Positions 1-9,820 of a stretch of DNA of 64,000 nt are shown one piece after another (positions within the stretch are counted from its first letter, which is position 1; every line of letters begins with the position of its first letter). Source of the DNA: an uncultured Clostridia bacterium (GTDB lineage Bacteria > Bacillota > Clostridia > TANB77 > CAG-508); NCBI GenBank assembly GCA_934169575.1, contig CAKPOA010000003.1:14351-78350 (forward strand). Direction: 5' to 3'. A program made the position numbers and the translations under genes. The notes under the pieces were generated by a model that had not been told where the DNA came from, did not search any database, and worked only from the letters and a program-made list of their open reading frames with translations.

Positions 1-78
1 GGTGTAGAACTTGGTGTAGAGGCTGTATATGAAATTTTAGAAAATGGGACAAATAATGCTATGAATAAATTTAATTAA
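1..78 (+). CDS. C-terminal fragment of an unidentified protein
   Basis: An open frame enters from the left edge and ends at TAA 76-78, giving 25 residues (GVELGVEAVYEILENG and a short tail). It ends 11 bp before the ribonuclease start, and its stop overlaps the AAGGAG ribosome binding site of that gene, so the two are probably co-transcribed. The fragment is too short to assign to a family. Confidence 0.6.
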   Translation, partial: GVELGVEAVYEILENGTNNAMNKFN

Positions 79-89
79 GGAGTTAGACA

Positions 90-1280
90 ATGTTGGAATT
101 AATAATAAATAGAAGTGAACAAGAAGAAACAATATGTTTAGTTGAAAATGGAAAATTAATAGAGAAATATCAGAATAATGATAATACTAGACATAATAGA
201 TTAGAAGGAAATATTTATGCTGGAAAAATTGCAGATATTGTACCTGGTATGCAATCAGCTTTTATAGATTATGGAGATAAGAAAAAAGGATTAATGTATT
301 TTAAAGATGCAATTCCTAGAATAAATGAAGTAAATAATGATAAAAAATTAGATTATAATACAGACATAAGAAAGGTTTTGAAATCGGAACAAAAAATTCT
401 TATCCAAATAAAAAAGGATTGTAATGATAAAAAAGGTGCTAAAGTTTCAACACATATAACTATCCCGAGTAGATATATTGCATTTATGCCAAATACAGAT
501 ATAATTACAATATCTCAAAAAATAACAAATGAAAAAAGAAAAAATGAATTGCTAGAATTAGCAAAAAACAATATATCTAAAGGAAATGGATTAGTTATTA
601 GAACTATTGCAGAAAATGTTGAAGATAGTGAAATTATAAAAGATATTGAAAGATGTACAAAAAAATGGAATAATATATTAGAAAAATATAAAACAAGTAA
701 TTTGACAGATTTAATTTATTCTGCTGAAAGTATACAAGAAAAAATAGTTTTAGACTTAAAATTAGATAAAATTATTACAAATAGTAAAGAAGAATTTGAA
801 AAAATGAAAAAGATATTACAAGAAGAAGAAATAAAAAATGTTAAATTAGAACTTAAAGTAACTAATAATTTACTTGATTTATATGAATTAGAAAATCAAA
901 TAAATAAAACGAAAGAAAGAAAAATATGGTTGAATTGTGGCGGATTTATAACAATAGATAAAACTGAAGCACTAACAGCAATAGATGTAAATACTGGAAA
1001 ATTCACAGGAAGTAAAGATTTAGAAGCAACAGTTTTTAAAGTTAATAAAGAAGCTACAAGAGAAATTGCAAGACAACTTAGATTACGTGATATAGGTGGA
1101 ATTGTAATAATTGATTATATAGATATGAAAAAACAAGAAAATAAAGATGAAATTGAAGAAATGCTAAAACAAGAACTTAAAAAAGATAGAGCCAAAACAC
1201 AAGTAGAAGGTTTTACAAAATTAAATTTAATTGAAATGACAAGAAAACATATATGTAGTCATTTAGATGAAGAAGTTTAA
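90..1280 (+). CDS. rng: Ribonuclease E/G family endoribonuclease, short form
   Basis: Endoribonuclease of the RNase E/G family, acting on rRNA precursors and mRNA. An N-terminal S1-like region (about residues 35-115, with GNIYAGKIADIVPGMQSAF) is followed by the catalytic region with TAIDVNTGKF and GGIVIIDYID. Their aspartates D299 and D342 correspond to the Mg-binding pair of E. coli RNase E. At 396 aa it is shorter than E. coli RNase G (about 489 aa). It stops just after LIEMTRKHICSHLDEEV, so the CPxC zinc-link that normally follows the EMTRK motif is missing. The start ATG is preceded by AAGGAG. The family call is secure; the oligomeric state of such a short form is uncertain. Confidence 0.9.
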   Translation: MLELIINRSEQEETICLVENGKLIEKYQNNDNTRHNRLEGNIYAGKIADIVPGMQSAFIDYGDKKKGLMYFKDAIPRINEVNNDKKLDYNTDIRKVLKSEQKILIQIKKDCNDKKGAKVSTHITIPSRYIAFMPNTDIITISQKITNEKRKNELLELAKNNISKGNGLVIRTIAENVEDSEIIKDIERCTKKWNNILEKYKTSNLTDLIYSAESIQEKIVLDLKLDKIITNSKEEFEKMKKILQEEEIKNVKLELKVTNNLLDLYELENQINKTKERKIWLNCGGFITIDKTEALTAIDVNTGKFTGSKDLEATVFKVNKEATREIARQLRLRDIGGIVIIDYIDMKKQENKDEIEEMLKQELKKDRAKTQVEGFTKLNLIEMTRKHICSHLDEEV

Positions 1281-1306
1281 AATATAAACAAAATTTACTT
1301 GATGTG

Positions 1307-1335
1307 TTGTATATTGTGTTGTTTTTAGTTATAAT
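1307..1335 (+). promoter_or_regulatory. Probable housekeeping promoter of the wall-polymer operon
   Basis: TTGTAT (1307-1312), a 17-nt spacer, then a perfect TATAAT (1330-1335). It lies in the 105-bp gap after the ribonuclease gene and about 50 bp before the TTG start of the first glycosyltransferase. No other convincing promoter is seen in the operon down to the exporter genes. Confidence 0.6.
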
Positions 1336-1385
1336 AATATTAGAAAAGACTTAAATTAAAAATATGGTGAAAGGACTGTTAAAAA

Positions 1386-4052
1386 TTGAGTAAATATAAA
1401 TATTCAGTAGTAATGCCAGTATATAATGTAGAAAAATATTTAGAAGAAGCTATATTAAGTGTAATAAATCAAACAATAGGATTTAAAGAAAATATTCAGC
1501 TTATTATTGTTAATGATGGAAGTAAAGACAATAGTGAGAAAATTGCTTTGAAATATGAAAAAATGTATCCAAAAAATATAGTATATATAAAACAAAAAAA
1601 TGCAGGGGTATGTAGTGCAAGAAATAAAGGATTTGAATATGTTGAAGGTGAATATGTGAATTTTATGGATAGTGATGATAAATGGGATCTAAATGCTTTT
1701 AAATACATAGGAGATTTTATAAAAAAACACCCAGACGAGGCTGATATTGTTGCTGCTAGGATAAAATTTTTTGAAGCAAAAACTAATTATCATATGCTTG
1801 ATTATAAATTTGAAAAAACAAAAGTTGTGGATATATTAGAAGATTATAATTTTGCACACTTACATAATGCTACAACATTTATAAAAACTGAAGTAGCTAA
1901 AAATCATAAATTTGATGTAAGATTAAAATACTGTGAAGATGCACCATATATAAATGAAATGGTTTTAGAAAAAAGAAAATTTGGTGTTGTAAGAGAAGCA
2001 ATATATAATTATAGAAAAAGATTAGATGCAAGTTCTGCAGTACAAAATAAAGCAATCTCAGAAGAATGGTATACAAATACAATTGAATATTCATATAAAC
2101 ACATGATGAATGTTTCAATGAATAAATATAATAAAGTAATTCCATATATTCAGTATGTAATAATGTATGATTTACAATGGAGATTAAGAGAAGTAATGAA
2201 TAAAAATCTATCTCCAGAAATAAAAGAACAATATATGAAAAATGTAAAAGATTTATTAGTAAAAATAGAAGATTATATAATATGTGAACAGCGAAGTATT
2301 TTTACAGAACATAAAATATATTGTTTATCACTAAAATATGGAAGAGATATAACTCAAGAATTATATTATAAAAAAGGAAATTTATATTTCAATAATTTAT
2401 TGGTATATAGAATAAAAAATAATAAAACTATATTAAAAATTGAAATGATTAATATTGAAAAAGATAATCTTGTAATAGAAGGTCTTTTAAATGCAATAAT
2501 TCCTATAAAAGATTTTGAGATATTACTAAATATAAATAAAGAAAAAAAAGAACCTATTGAATTAAAAGAGGCACCAAAATCATTTGATACAAAAACAACA
2601 TATACAATGGGAGATCAAAAGATCATACACCATTATACATTTAAAGTAAAAATACCTTTAAAAGATTTGAAAAAAATAAATTTTATTTTTAAATATAAAG
2701 ATGGAACAGAAAATAGGTTGAGCTTAAGATTTGGAAGATTTGCTGGAATATGTAAGAAATATTCATATTGTGTAAAAGATAGTTATATTATAAGACATAG
2801 AAAGAAAAATATATTAATAACGAAAAAAACAAAGAAAAAATTATTAAAACGTGAATTAAGATATTTACTACAATTAATGAGGGAAAAACAGTTTAAATTA
2901 ATATTTTATAGATTAGCTTATTTTATATGTAAACTATTTAATAAAAAAGAAATATGGATAGTATCTGATAGCGAAAAAATAGCAAATGATAATGGAGAAG
3001 ATTTTTTCAAATATTTGCAAAAAGTTGATAATAAAAAAATAAAAACATATTTTGCAATTGAAAAAAATTGTGATGATTATAAAAAAATGAAAAAATATGG
3101 AAAAGTATTAAAATTTGGAACTTTTAGATATAAATTAAAATTTTTATTATCATCAAAAATAATATCTTCACAGGCTAATGAGTTTGTATTAAATCCATTT
3201 GATAAAAAAGAAAAATATATAAGAGATTTATATAATTTTAAATTTGTCTTTTTACAACATGGAATAATAAAAGATGATTTATCTAAATGGCTTGAAAAAT
3301 ACAATAAAAATATTAGAATATTTGTAACATCAGCAAAAGCTGAATATGATTCAATTGTAAATGGAGATTATTATTATACAAAAAACGAAGTGAAATTAAC
3401 TGGACTTCCAAGATATGATAAATTAATAAATGAAAGAAAAAAACAAATAGTTATTTTACCAACACATAGAAGGAATTTAGTTGAATGGAATGTATCAAAT
3501 AAATTGGATAGATCATATAATCCATATTTCAAAAAATCAGAATTTTATAAATTTTATAATGATTTAATAAATGACAAAAATATAATAGATTCATTAAAGA
3601 AAAATGGTTATAAAATGGTTTTTGCATTACATCCATTACTTAGAAAACAAATATCAGATTTTGAATTAGATGATAATGCAAAAGATTATGTAGACATAAT
3701 AAAAACAGAAATTGATTATCAAAAATTATTTTCAGAAAATTCACTTTTGGTTACAGATTATTCAAGTGTAGTATTTGATTTTACATATTTAAGAAAACCT
3801 ATATTGTATACACAGTTTGATAAAAAAACATTTTATGAAGGACAAGTATATGATAAAGGATATTTTGAATACGAAAAAGATGGTTTGGGACCTGTATGTT
3901 ATGATTATGAAACTACTGTGCAAGAAATTGTGAAATTTGTAGAAAATGATTGTAAATTAGAAAAAAAATATGAAGATAGAATAAATAAATTTTTTGCATA
4001 TAATGATAAAAATAATTGTAAAAGAGTTTATGAAGAAATATTAAAAATATAA
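1386..4052 (+). CDS. Bifunctional GT2 glycosyltransferase / CDP-glycerol glycerophosphotransferase
   Basis: Large (888 aa) wall- or capsule-polymer enzyme. The N-terminal ~230 residues are a GT-A family 2 glycosyltransferase: VVMPVYNVEKYLEEA, VNDGSKDNS, ARNKGFEYV and the metal-binding MDSDDKW. The C-terminal half (about 540-888) is a TagB/TagF-type glycerophosphotransferase domain: FLQHGIIKDD, GLPRYDKL, ILPTHRR, LHPLLRK and VTDYSSVVFDF. The middle ~300 residues are not recognised. The start is TTG, downstream of a GAAAGGA motif. It is first in a run of polymer genes ending in the tagGH exporter, so it probably both glycosylates and extends a teichoic-acid-like chain on the cytoplasmic face. 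The exact sugar and alditol are not predictable from sequence. Confidence 0.85.
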   Translation: MSKYKYSVVMPVYNVEKYLEEAILSVINQTIGFKENIQLIIVNDGSKDNSEKIALKYEKMYPKNIVYIKQKNAGVCSARNKGFEYVEGEYVNFMDSDDKWDLNAFKYIGDFIKKHPDEADIVAARIKFFEAKTNYHMLDYKFEKTKVVDILEDYNFAHLHNATTFIKTEVAKNHKFDVRLKYCEDAPYINEMVLEKRKFGVVREAIYNYRKRLDASSAVQNKAISEEWYTNTIEYSYKHMMNVSMNKYNKVIPYIQYVIMYDLQWRLREVMNKNLSPEIKEQYMKNVKDLLVKIEDYIICEQRSIFTEHKIYCLSLKYGRDITQELYYKKGNLYFNNLLVYRIKNNKTILKIEMINIEKDNLVIEGLLNAIIPIKDFEILLNINKEKKEPIELKEAPKSFDTKTTYTMGDQKIIHHYTFKVKIPLKDLKKINFIFKYKDGTENRLSLRFGRFAGICKKYSYCVKDSYIIRHRKKNILITKKTKKKLLKRELRYLLQLMREKQFKLIFYRLAYFICKLFNKKEIWIVSDSEKIANDNGEDFFKYLQKVDNKKIKTYFAIEKNCDDYKKMKKYGKVLKFGTFRYKLKFLLSSKIISSQANEFVLNPFDKKEKYIRDLYNFKFVFLQHGIIKDDLSKWLEKYNKNIRIFVTSAKAEYDSIVNGDYYYTKNEVKLTGLPRYDKLINERKKQIVILPTHRRNLVEWNVSNKLDRSYNPYFKKSEFYKFYNDLINDKNIIDSLKKNGYKMVFALHPLLRKQISDFELDDNAKDYVDIIKTEIDYQKLFSENSLLVTDYSSVVFDFTYLRKPILYTQFDKKTFYEGQVYDKGYFEYEKDGLGPVCYDYETTVQEIVKFVENDCKLEKKYEDRINKFFAYNDKNNCKRVYEEILKI

Positions 4053-4070
4053 GAAATGGAGGTATGAAGT

Positions 4071-5960
4071 TTGAGCTATATAAAAGTAAAGTTTGAAAAT
4101 GGTATATTATGTATAGAAAAAAATATATCAAGAGAAGATGAAAACAATATAGAAAAAATACCATTTGATTTTTTAGAATATGGAAAACTTTATACCTCTA
4201 AAATTATACCAACAAATTTAAAAGAAAAAAATAAAATTATTTTTTTTAAGGAACTTGAAAATGATCAAAATATTATAGCAGTATATTCTAATAATGACAA
4301 AATACAGTATATATATTGTTCTAAAAAATTTTTATATAAAAAACTTGTTAAAATAAATTCTAAAGTATTGTCATTAAAATTAACTAAGAAAAATTTAAGA
4401 ATTATATTAAGTACATACATAATAAATAAATATAATTTGAATATAGAAGATATGAGATTTTTTATAGATGAACAATTATATAAAACTTGTAAATTAAAAC
4501 AATATAATAAAAAGATATCTATGTTTCAAAAATTAAAAAAGGAAAATATCTATATATTTAATTTTAAAATAAAAGATATTTTGGAAGATAAATCTATAAT
4601 TAATGGTGCTATAAAATATGTTTTAAAAATAAATGGAACAGATATTAGTTATAGAATTGCAAAAAAAAGCAGAAAACAGAATAATCCACAACATTATTAT
4701 TCACCTATAAAAGGTGTTTTTGTTAAAGATTTTGCTATTCATATTAGAAGAACTATAAAAGGTGAATTAACACTTGTAAAAAGAAAAAAAGATCCTATTG
4801 AAAATACATTAAAATTCAAACTAATAGAAAATAGGTTTATATCATGGGTGTTATATCAATCAAGTAAAATTGCTATAAAAATACGAAAAAAAAAGATAAA
4901 TGTATTTTATGAAAAATTTTCTGAAAAAGCAGAAGAAGGTGCATATGATCTATTTTTAATAATAAAGGATAAAAGTTTGAATACCAGAAATTATTTTATA
5001 ATTGATGAAAATTCAAAAGATTATAAAAAAATTAAAGATATAAAAGGTGTTGTAAAAAAATATTCATTAAAATATTATTGGATAATATATAATGCAAATA
5101 ATTTTATATCTACAGAAGTTCCGATACATTTAAATATTTTACGTTCAAATAACACAAATTTAAGAAAAAGTTTGAGTGATAAAACTTTTATATTTTTGCA
5201 ACATGGAATAATTTATTTGAAAAATTTAGGCAAAAATTCACCATTTGGCAAAGGAAAAGAAGGGCAAGTATCATATATAGTTGCAGGAAGTGAAAAAGAA
5301 AAAGATGTGATTGTAGAAATGCTTGGAATTTGCGAAGAACAAGTGCTAAAAACAGGATTGCCTATATTTAGTAAAATAAAATATAATCATATAAATAATA
5401 AATCTGAAGATTGTGTTACAGTAATGTTAACATGGAAACCATATGAAGAACAATTATATGATTTTGAAAAATCTAGCTATTATAAAAATGTTACACAAAT
5501 TTGTACAATTCTAAAAAAATATGTTGATAAAATAATTTTAATAGCACACCCTAAAGCACAAGAATTATTATCTAGCACAGATTTGAAAGATACTTTATGG
5601 AATAAGCCAATATCTGAAGCTTTAGAAAAAACAAAATTATTGATAACTGATTATTCATCTGTGTGTTACAATTCATTTTATCAAGGAAGTGGAGTAATAT
5701 TCTATCAACCAGATTTAGAATTATATGAAAAAGAAAATGGAAAATTAATACCAAATGATGATGAATATATTGGAAAAAGAGCTTTTAATATAGAGGAATT
5801 AGAAGGAATCTTAAAACAATCAATTAATAATAAAAAAATTGACTTAAATAAATTAAGGACAAAAAAATTTGAAAATAATTATAAATTAATTAACGAATTT
5901 TCAGATGGCAAAAATATTGAAAGAATATACCAAGAATTAATAAAACTAAAATTGATTTAA
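4071..5960 (+). CDS. CDP-glycerol glycerophosphotransferase family protein
   Basis: 629-residue protein with a C-terminal glycerophosphotransferase domain (about 340-620). Recognisable blocks are FIFLQHGIIYLKNLG, VAGSEKEKD, TGLPIFSKI, LIAHPKAQE and LITDYSSVCYNSFY; the His of the QHG block and the TDYSS block are family hallmarks. The first ~300 residues are basic and AT-rich with no domain I recognise. The start is TTG at 4071 after GGAGGTATGAAGT; an ATG within that spacer is closed by a stop after ten codons. Eighteen bases separate it from the gene before it. Probable role: extension or priming of the same polyol-phosphate polymer. Confidence 0.8.
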   Translation: MSYIKVKFENGILCIEKNISREDENNIEKIPFDFLEYGKLYTSKIIPTNLKEKNKIIFFKELENDQNIIAVYSNNDKIQYIYCSKKFLYKKLVKINSKVLSLKLTKKNLRIILSTYIINKYNLNIEDMRFFIDEQLYKTCKLKQYNKKISMFQKLKKENIYIFNFKIKDILEDKSIINGAIKYVLKINGTDISYRIAKKSRKQNNPQHYYSPIKGVFVKDFAIHIRRTIKGELTLVKRKKDPIENTLKFKLIENRFISWVLYQSSKIAIKIRKKKINVFYEKFSEKAEEGAYDLFLIIKDKSLNTRNYFIIDENSKDYKKIKDIKGVVKKYSLKYYWIIYNANNFISTEVPIHLNILRSNNTNLRKSLSDKTFIFLQHGIIYLKNLGKNSPFGKGKEGQVSYIVAGSEKEKDVIVEMLGICEEQVLKTGLPIFSKIKYNHINNKSEDCVTVMLTWKPYEEQLYDFEKSSYYKNVTQICTILKKYVDKIILIAHPKAQELLSSTDLKDTLWNKPISEALEKTKLLITDYSSVCYNSFYQGSGVIFYQPDLELYEKENGKLIPNDDEYIGKRAFNIEELEGILKQSINNKKIDLNKLRTKKFENNYKLINEFSDGKNIERIYQELIKLKLI

Positions 5961-5990
5961 AATTTTAGGAATAAAAGGAATGAAAGTAAT

Positions 5991-7250
5991 ATGACAATAT
6001 TATTATATATTTTTAAATTACATTTAAGATTTATATATTTTTTTATAAAATTATTTACTAAACAAGAAAGGCAAGTATTTTTCTTAAGTAGACAATATAA
6101 TAAAATACCATTTAATTATTCATATCTTATAAAAGAATTAAAAAAGCAAGATAAAAATATAAAAATAAAAGTAATTTGTAAAAAAGTTGATAATGAATTA
6201 AATGAAACATTAAGAGATACTAAAAAATGCTCAAATACAAAAATTGTTGTGAAAAAATTATCAAAACAGTTGAAAAATGCATTCAAATATTATATAAATA
6301 TATATGAACAAATGTATATAATTGCAAAATCAAGAGTTGTTATTGTTGATGGTTATAACATATCTGCAAGTATGTTAAAACACAAAAAAAATACAACAAT
6401 AATTCAAATTTGGCATGCACTTGCTGCAATGAAAAAATTTGGATACCAGTCTGTAGGATTTGAAGATGGAATAAATCCAAAATTAGCTAAAATACTTGAA
6501 ATGCATAAAAATTATGATTATGTAATATCAGGATCTGATGAAATGAAAAAGCCATTTTCAGAAGCTTTTCAGGTACCAATAGAAAATATAACATCTGTTG
6601 GGACACCATATGTTGATTATTTACTAAAAGATGATAGTAAAAAAATACAAAAGGTATATGAAAAACATCCTGAATTAAAAGAAAAAATAAATATTGTATA
6701 TTCTCCAACTTTTAGAAGAGATGGGAGAGATTATATAAAAAATGTGATTGACAATATTGATTTAGATAAATATAATTTAATTATTACATATCATAGCAAA
6801 GATGAAAATAAAAAAGAGTTGCAAAATAGTAAACTTGTTAATTGTTCAGATGTGCCATATAATTTACTTATGAAAATTGCAGATTATGTAATTACAGATT
6901 ATTCTGCATTATCTGTTGAAGTTGCAATAGTACAAACAAAATTATTATTATATGTTTGTGATATAGAAAAATATAAAAAAGAAAATGGTTTAAATGTAGA
7001 TTTATTTAAAGAGCTCCCAGGTTATACATCTAAAAATATTTCTGATTTAGTAAAGATTGTTGATGAAAATAATTATGATATCAATATTTTAGAGAGTTTT
7101 AGAAAAAAATTTGCATCAAATTTGACAGGTACAAGCACAAAATTATTATGTGAAATGATTTTAAAAAATATTGATAAAAAGCAAAAAATAAATATAGAAA
7201 AATTAGAAAGTAATTATAAAGAAAAATATAAGGAGAAAGTTGTATTATGA
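5991..7250 (+). CDS. CDP-glycerol glycerophosphotransferase (TagB/TagF-like)
   Basis: 419-residue, near single-domain member of the family. It shows the full set of blocks: IIQIWHALAAMKKFG, YVISGSDEMKKPF, SVGTPYVDYL, VYSPTFRRDGR, LIITYHSK and VITDYSALSVEVAI. The N-terminal ~25 residues are hydrophobic and basic, suited to peripheral or monotopic membrane contact as known for TagF. Its stop overlaps the next gene's ATG by 4 nt (ATGA), implying translational coupling. Its acceptor (primer or growing chain) cannot be told from the sequence. Confidence 0.85.
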   Translation: MTILLYIFKLHLRFIYFFIKLFTKQERQVFFLSRQYNKIPFNYSYLIKELKKQDKNIKIKVICKKVDNELNETLRDTKKCSNTKIVVKKLSKQLKNAFKYYINIYEQMYIIAKSRVVIVDGYNISASMLKHKKNTTIIQIWHALAAMKKFGYQSVGFEDGINPKLAKILEMHKNYDYVISGSDEMKKPFSEAFQVPIENITSVGTPYVDYLLKDDSKKIQKVYEKHPELKEKINIVYSPTFRRDGRDYIKNVIDNIDLDKYNLIITYHSKDENKKELQNSKLVNCSDVPYNLLMKIADYVITDYSALSVEVAIVQTKLLLYVCDIEKYKKENGLNVDLFKELPGYTSKNISDLVKIVDENNYDINILESFRKKFASNLTGTSTKLLCEMILKNIDKKQKINIEKLESNYKEKYKEKVVL

Positions 7251-8512
7251 ATAAAAAAAAGTTAAAAGCAAAAATTATGAATTATTGTAAAAAAAATATA
7301 TTTTTTAGAAAAATAGTTAGAAATTTAATATATATAAAAAGATCTCTAAATTATAGAAAATACTATTATGGAAATAAAGTAGATGATAAAACAATTTTAT
7401 TTGAAGTATTTGGTGGAAGAAATTATTCATGTAGCCCAAAATATATTTATGAAAAAATGATAACAATGCCTGAATTTAAAGATTATAAATTTGTATGGTC
7501 ATTTAAAAACAAAGATGCACATGATGTAAAAAAATGTGATAATTTAATAATTGTAAAACATAATTCAAAAGATTATTATAAATATTGTGCAAGTAGCAAA
7601 TACTGGATTGTAAATTCTATTATGGGTGAACATATAAAGAAAAAAGACAATCAGATATATGTACAATGTTGGCATGGAACTCCTTTAAAAAGGTTAAGAA
7701 ATGATATAGAGGTTTCTGGAAGTGTATTAAATACAATTAAAGAAATAAGAAAAAGAAATGACAGAGATTCATCAAGATTTGATTACTTTTTATCTCCATC
7801 AAAATTTGCAACAGAAAAATTCACTTCTGCATTTAACTTGATTAATTTAGGAAAAAAGGATATAATTATTGAAGAAGGATATCCAAGAAATGAATTACTT
7901 TTTACATATACACAAGATGATGTAAAAAGATTAAAAGAAAAATTTGGAGTACCAGAAGGTAAAAAAGTTATATTTTATTTACCAACATTCAGAGATAATC
8001 AACATACATCTGGTGTAGGATATACATATAGTTTAGGAATTGATTTTGATAGATTAAAGAAAAAATTTGGAGATAAATATGTGATATTGTTTAGTGCACA
8101 TTATTTTGTCGCAAATAGTATTGATTTGAGTAAATATGAAGGATTTGTTATAAACACAAATGGAATTATGGATGATATAAATGAGGCATATATTATAAGT
8201 GACATAATAATGACTGATTATTCAAGTGTATTTTTCGATTTTGCAAATTTAAAAAGACCAATGCTATTTTATATGTATGATATAGATGATTATAAAGGAA
8301 ACCTTAGAGATTTTTATTTGGATTTGGATGAACTTCCTGGTCCTATTGCAAAAACTCAAGATGAACTTGAAAAAAATCTAGAAAATATTGATGAGATATC
8401 TGAGAAATATAAAGAAAAATACAAAAAATTTAATGAAAAATTTAATTATTTAGATGATAAAGATGCAACAATAAGAGTTATTAATAAAATCTTTAAATTA
8501 AAGGAAAAATAG
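7247..8512 (+). CDS. CDP-glycerol glycerophosphotransferase (TagF-like)
   Basis: 421-residue glycerophosphotransferase. Blocks: VQCWHGTPLKRLRND, YFLSPSKFATEKF, EEGYPRNELL, FYLPTFRDN, VILFSAHYF, MTDYSSVFFDFANLK and a C-terminal DLDELPGPIAKT, which is typical of TagF-like polymerases. It has the most canonical motifs of the four such proteins in this operon, so it is the best candidate for the main polymerase. It is coupled to the upstream gene by a 4-nt overlap and followed 12 bp later by the cytidylyltransferase that would supply its donor. Confidence 0.87.
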   Translation: MNKKKLKAKIMNYCKKNIFFRKIVRNLIYIKRSLNYRKYYYGNKVDDKTILFEVFGGRNYSCSPKYIYEKMITMPEFKDYKFVWSFKNKDAHDVKKCDNLIIVKHNSKDYYKYCASSKYWIVNSIMGEHIKKKDNQIYVQCWHGTPLKRLRNDIEVSGSVLNTIKEIRKRNDRDSSRFDYFLSPSKFATEKFTSAFNLINLGKKDIIIEEGYPRNELLFTYTQDDVKRLKEKFGVPEGKKVIFYLPTFRDNQHTSGVGYTYSLGIDFDRLKKKFGDKYVILFSAHYFVANSIDLSKYEGFVINTNGIMDDINEAYIISDIIMTDYSSVFFDFANLKRPMLFYMYDIDDYKGNLRDFYLDLDELPGPIAKTQDELEKNLENIDEISEKYKEKYKKFNEKFNYLDDKDATIRVINKIFKLKEK

Positions 8513-8524
8513 GAGGAATTCAAA

Positions 8525-8992
8525 ATGAAAAATATTTTAGTTTATGGAACATTTGATTTATTACATCCAGGTCATATTTATTTATTAGAAGAAGCTAAGA
8601 AATTAGGAGATAATTTAATTGTTGGTGTTTCAACAGATGAATTTAATGCTATAAAACACAAAAGTTCTTTTCTAGCATATGATGACAGAAAAAAAATGGT
8701 AGAATCAATTAAATATGTAGATAAAGTTATTCCAGAAGAAAAATGGGATCAAAAAATAGATGATGTAAAAAAATATAATATTGATACAATTGTTATGGGG
8801 GATGACTGGAAGGGCAGTGACAAATTTGAATATTTGAAACAATATTGTAATGTTGTTTTTTTGCCTAAAATGCCATCATTGTCTTCAACAAAATTTAGAG
8901 GTTATGTTACAACATATGTTGAAGAAATAGAAAAAAATGGTGATAGTGAAGAAAAAGTAAAAAGAATAGTAGAAAATAACAAAAAAGGATGA
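8525..8992 (+). CDS. tagD: Glycerol-3-phosphate cytidylyltransferase-like protein
   Basis: Makes CDP-glycerol from CTP and glycerol 3-phosphate, the donor used by the neighbouring glycerophosphotransferases. The nucleotidyltransferase motif GTFDLLHPGHIYLLE (HxGH) is at residues 8-22, followed by VGVSTDEFN, EKWDQKIDDV and VMGDDWKG, all matching B. subtilis TagD closely. The usual C-terminal RTEGISTT signature is changed to KMPSLSST. The protein is 155 aa, about 25 longer than TagD, with a charged tail. An AGGAGG site lies 8 nt before the ATG. A related alditol- or alcohol-phosphate specificity cannot be excluded. Confidence 0.85.
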   Translation: MKNILVYGTFDLLHPGHIYLLEEAKKLGDNLIVGVSTDEFNAIKHKSSFLAYDDRKKMVESIKYVDKVIPEEKWDQKIDDVKKYNIDTIVMGDDWKGSDKFEYLKQYCNVVFLPKMPSLSSTKFRGYVTTYVEEIEKNGDSEEKVKRIVENNKKG

Positions 8993-8999
8993 AAAGTTT

Positions 9000-9806
9000 A
9001 TGAAAGACTTAATAAAAATATTTAAGGAACATATAGATTATAGACAACAATTAGTAAAACTTGCAAAAGCAGATATTGTAAAAACATATAGAGGAGCAGC
9101 ATTAGGTTGGGCTTGGGCTGTAATAAAACCAGCTGTTACAATATTTGTTTATTGGTTTGCTGTTGAAATAGGATTAAGAGTTGGAAAACAAGTAAATGGG
9201 TATCCGTTTTTCTTATGGTTAATTGCAGGGCTAATTCCATGGTTTTATATGAATGATATGTTAACTTCTGGTACAGAATCAATAAGAAAAAATAGGCATT
9301 TAGTTACTAAGATGAAGTTTCCAGTTGCTACAATTCCAACTTTTGTATCAATGTCAAAATTAGCAATAAATTTAATTTTAATTGTGCTCATGATAATAAT
9401 TTTCTGGTTTTTAGGATATGCTCCAGATATATATTATCTGCAAATATTATTTTTTATTGTAATTAGTTTTGTATTTTGGACAGTCTGGGCATTTTTCTCA
9501 TCAATGATTGCTGCAATAAGTAAAGATTTCGCGAATCTGGTAAAATCTTTTGTAACAGCAATATTTTGGCTTTCTGGAATTATATGGGATCCAGAACAAA
9601 TTACAGTTGGTTGGGTCAAAGCTATATTAAAATGGAATCCTGTAACATATATTGCGAGTGGATTTAGAGATAGTTTTATAAACAAAGTTTGGTTTTGGCA
9701 AAAGTCTGAAACATTAATTTGTTTTTTAATTGTTTTTGCAATACTTGCAATACTTGCTATGTTTACATATAAAAAATTAAGAAAAGAAATTCCAGATGTA
9801 TTGTAA
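9000..9806 (+). CDS. tagG: Teichoic acid ABC exporter permease
   Basis: ABC-2 type permease of 268 aa with six predicted membrane segments. A cytoplasmic N-terminus (ADIVKTYRGAALGWAW) is typical of polysaccharide and teichoic-acid exporters. Motifs RKNRHLVTKMKFPV and the IIWDPEQI...NPVTYIASGFRD block match TagG. It lies 7 bp after tagD and is followed at once by the ATPase gene. It should flip the undecaprenyl-linked polymer across the membrane together with TagH. Confidence 0.88.
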   Translation: MKDLIKIFKEHIDYRQQLVKLAKADIVKTYRGAALGWAWAVIKPAVTIFVYWFAVEIGLRVGKQVNGYPFFLWLIAGLIPWFYMNDMLTSGTESIRKNRHLVTKMKFPVATIPTFVSMSKLAINLILIVLMIIIFWFLGYAPDIYYLQILFFIVISFVFWTVWAFFSSMIAAISKDFANLVKSFVTAIFWLSGIIWDPEQITVGWVKAILKWNPVTYIASGFRDSFINKVWFWQKSETLICFLIVFAILAILAMFTYKKLRKEIPDVL

Positions 9807-9820
9807 AATTGGAGGGAATA

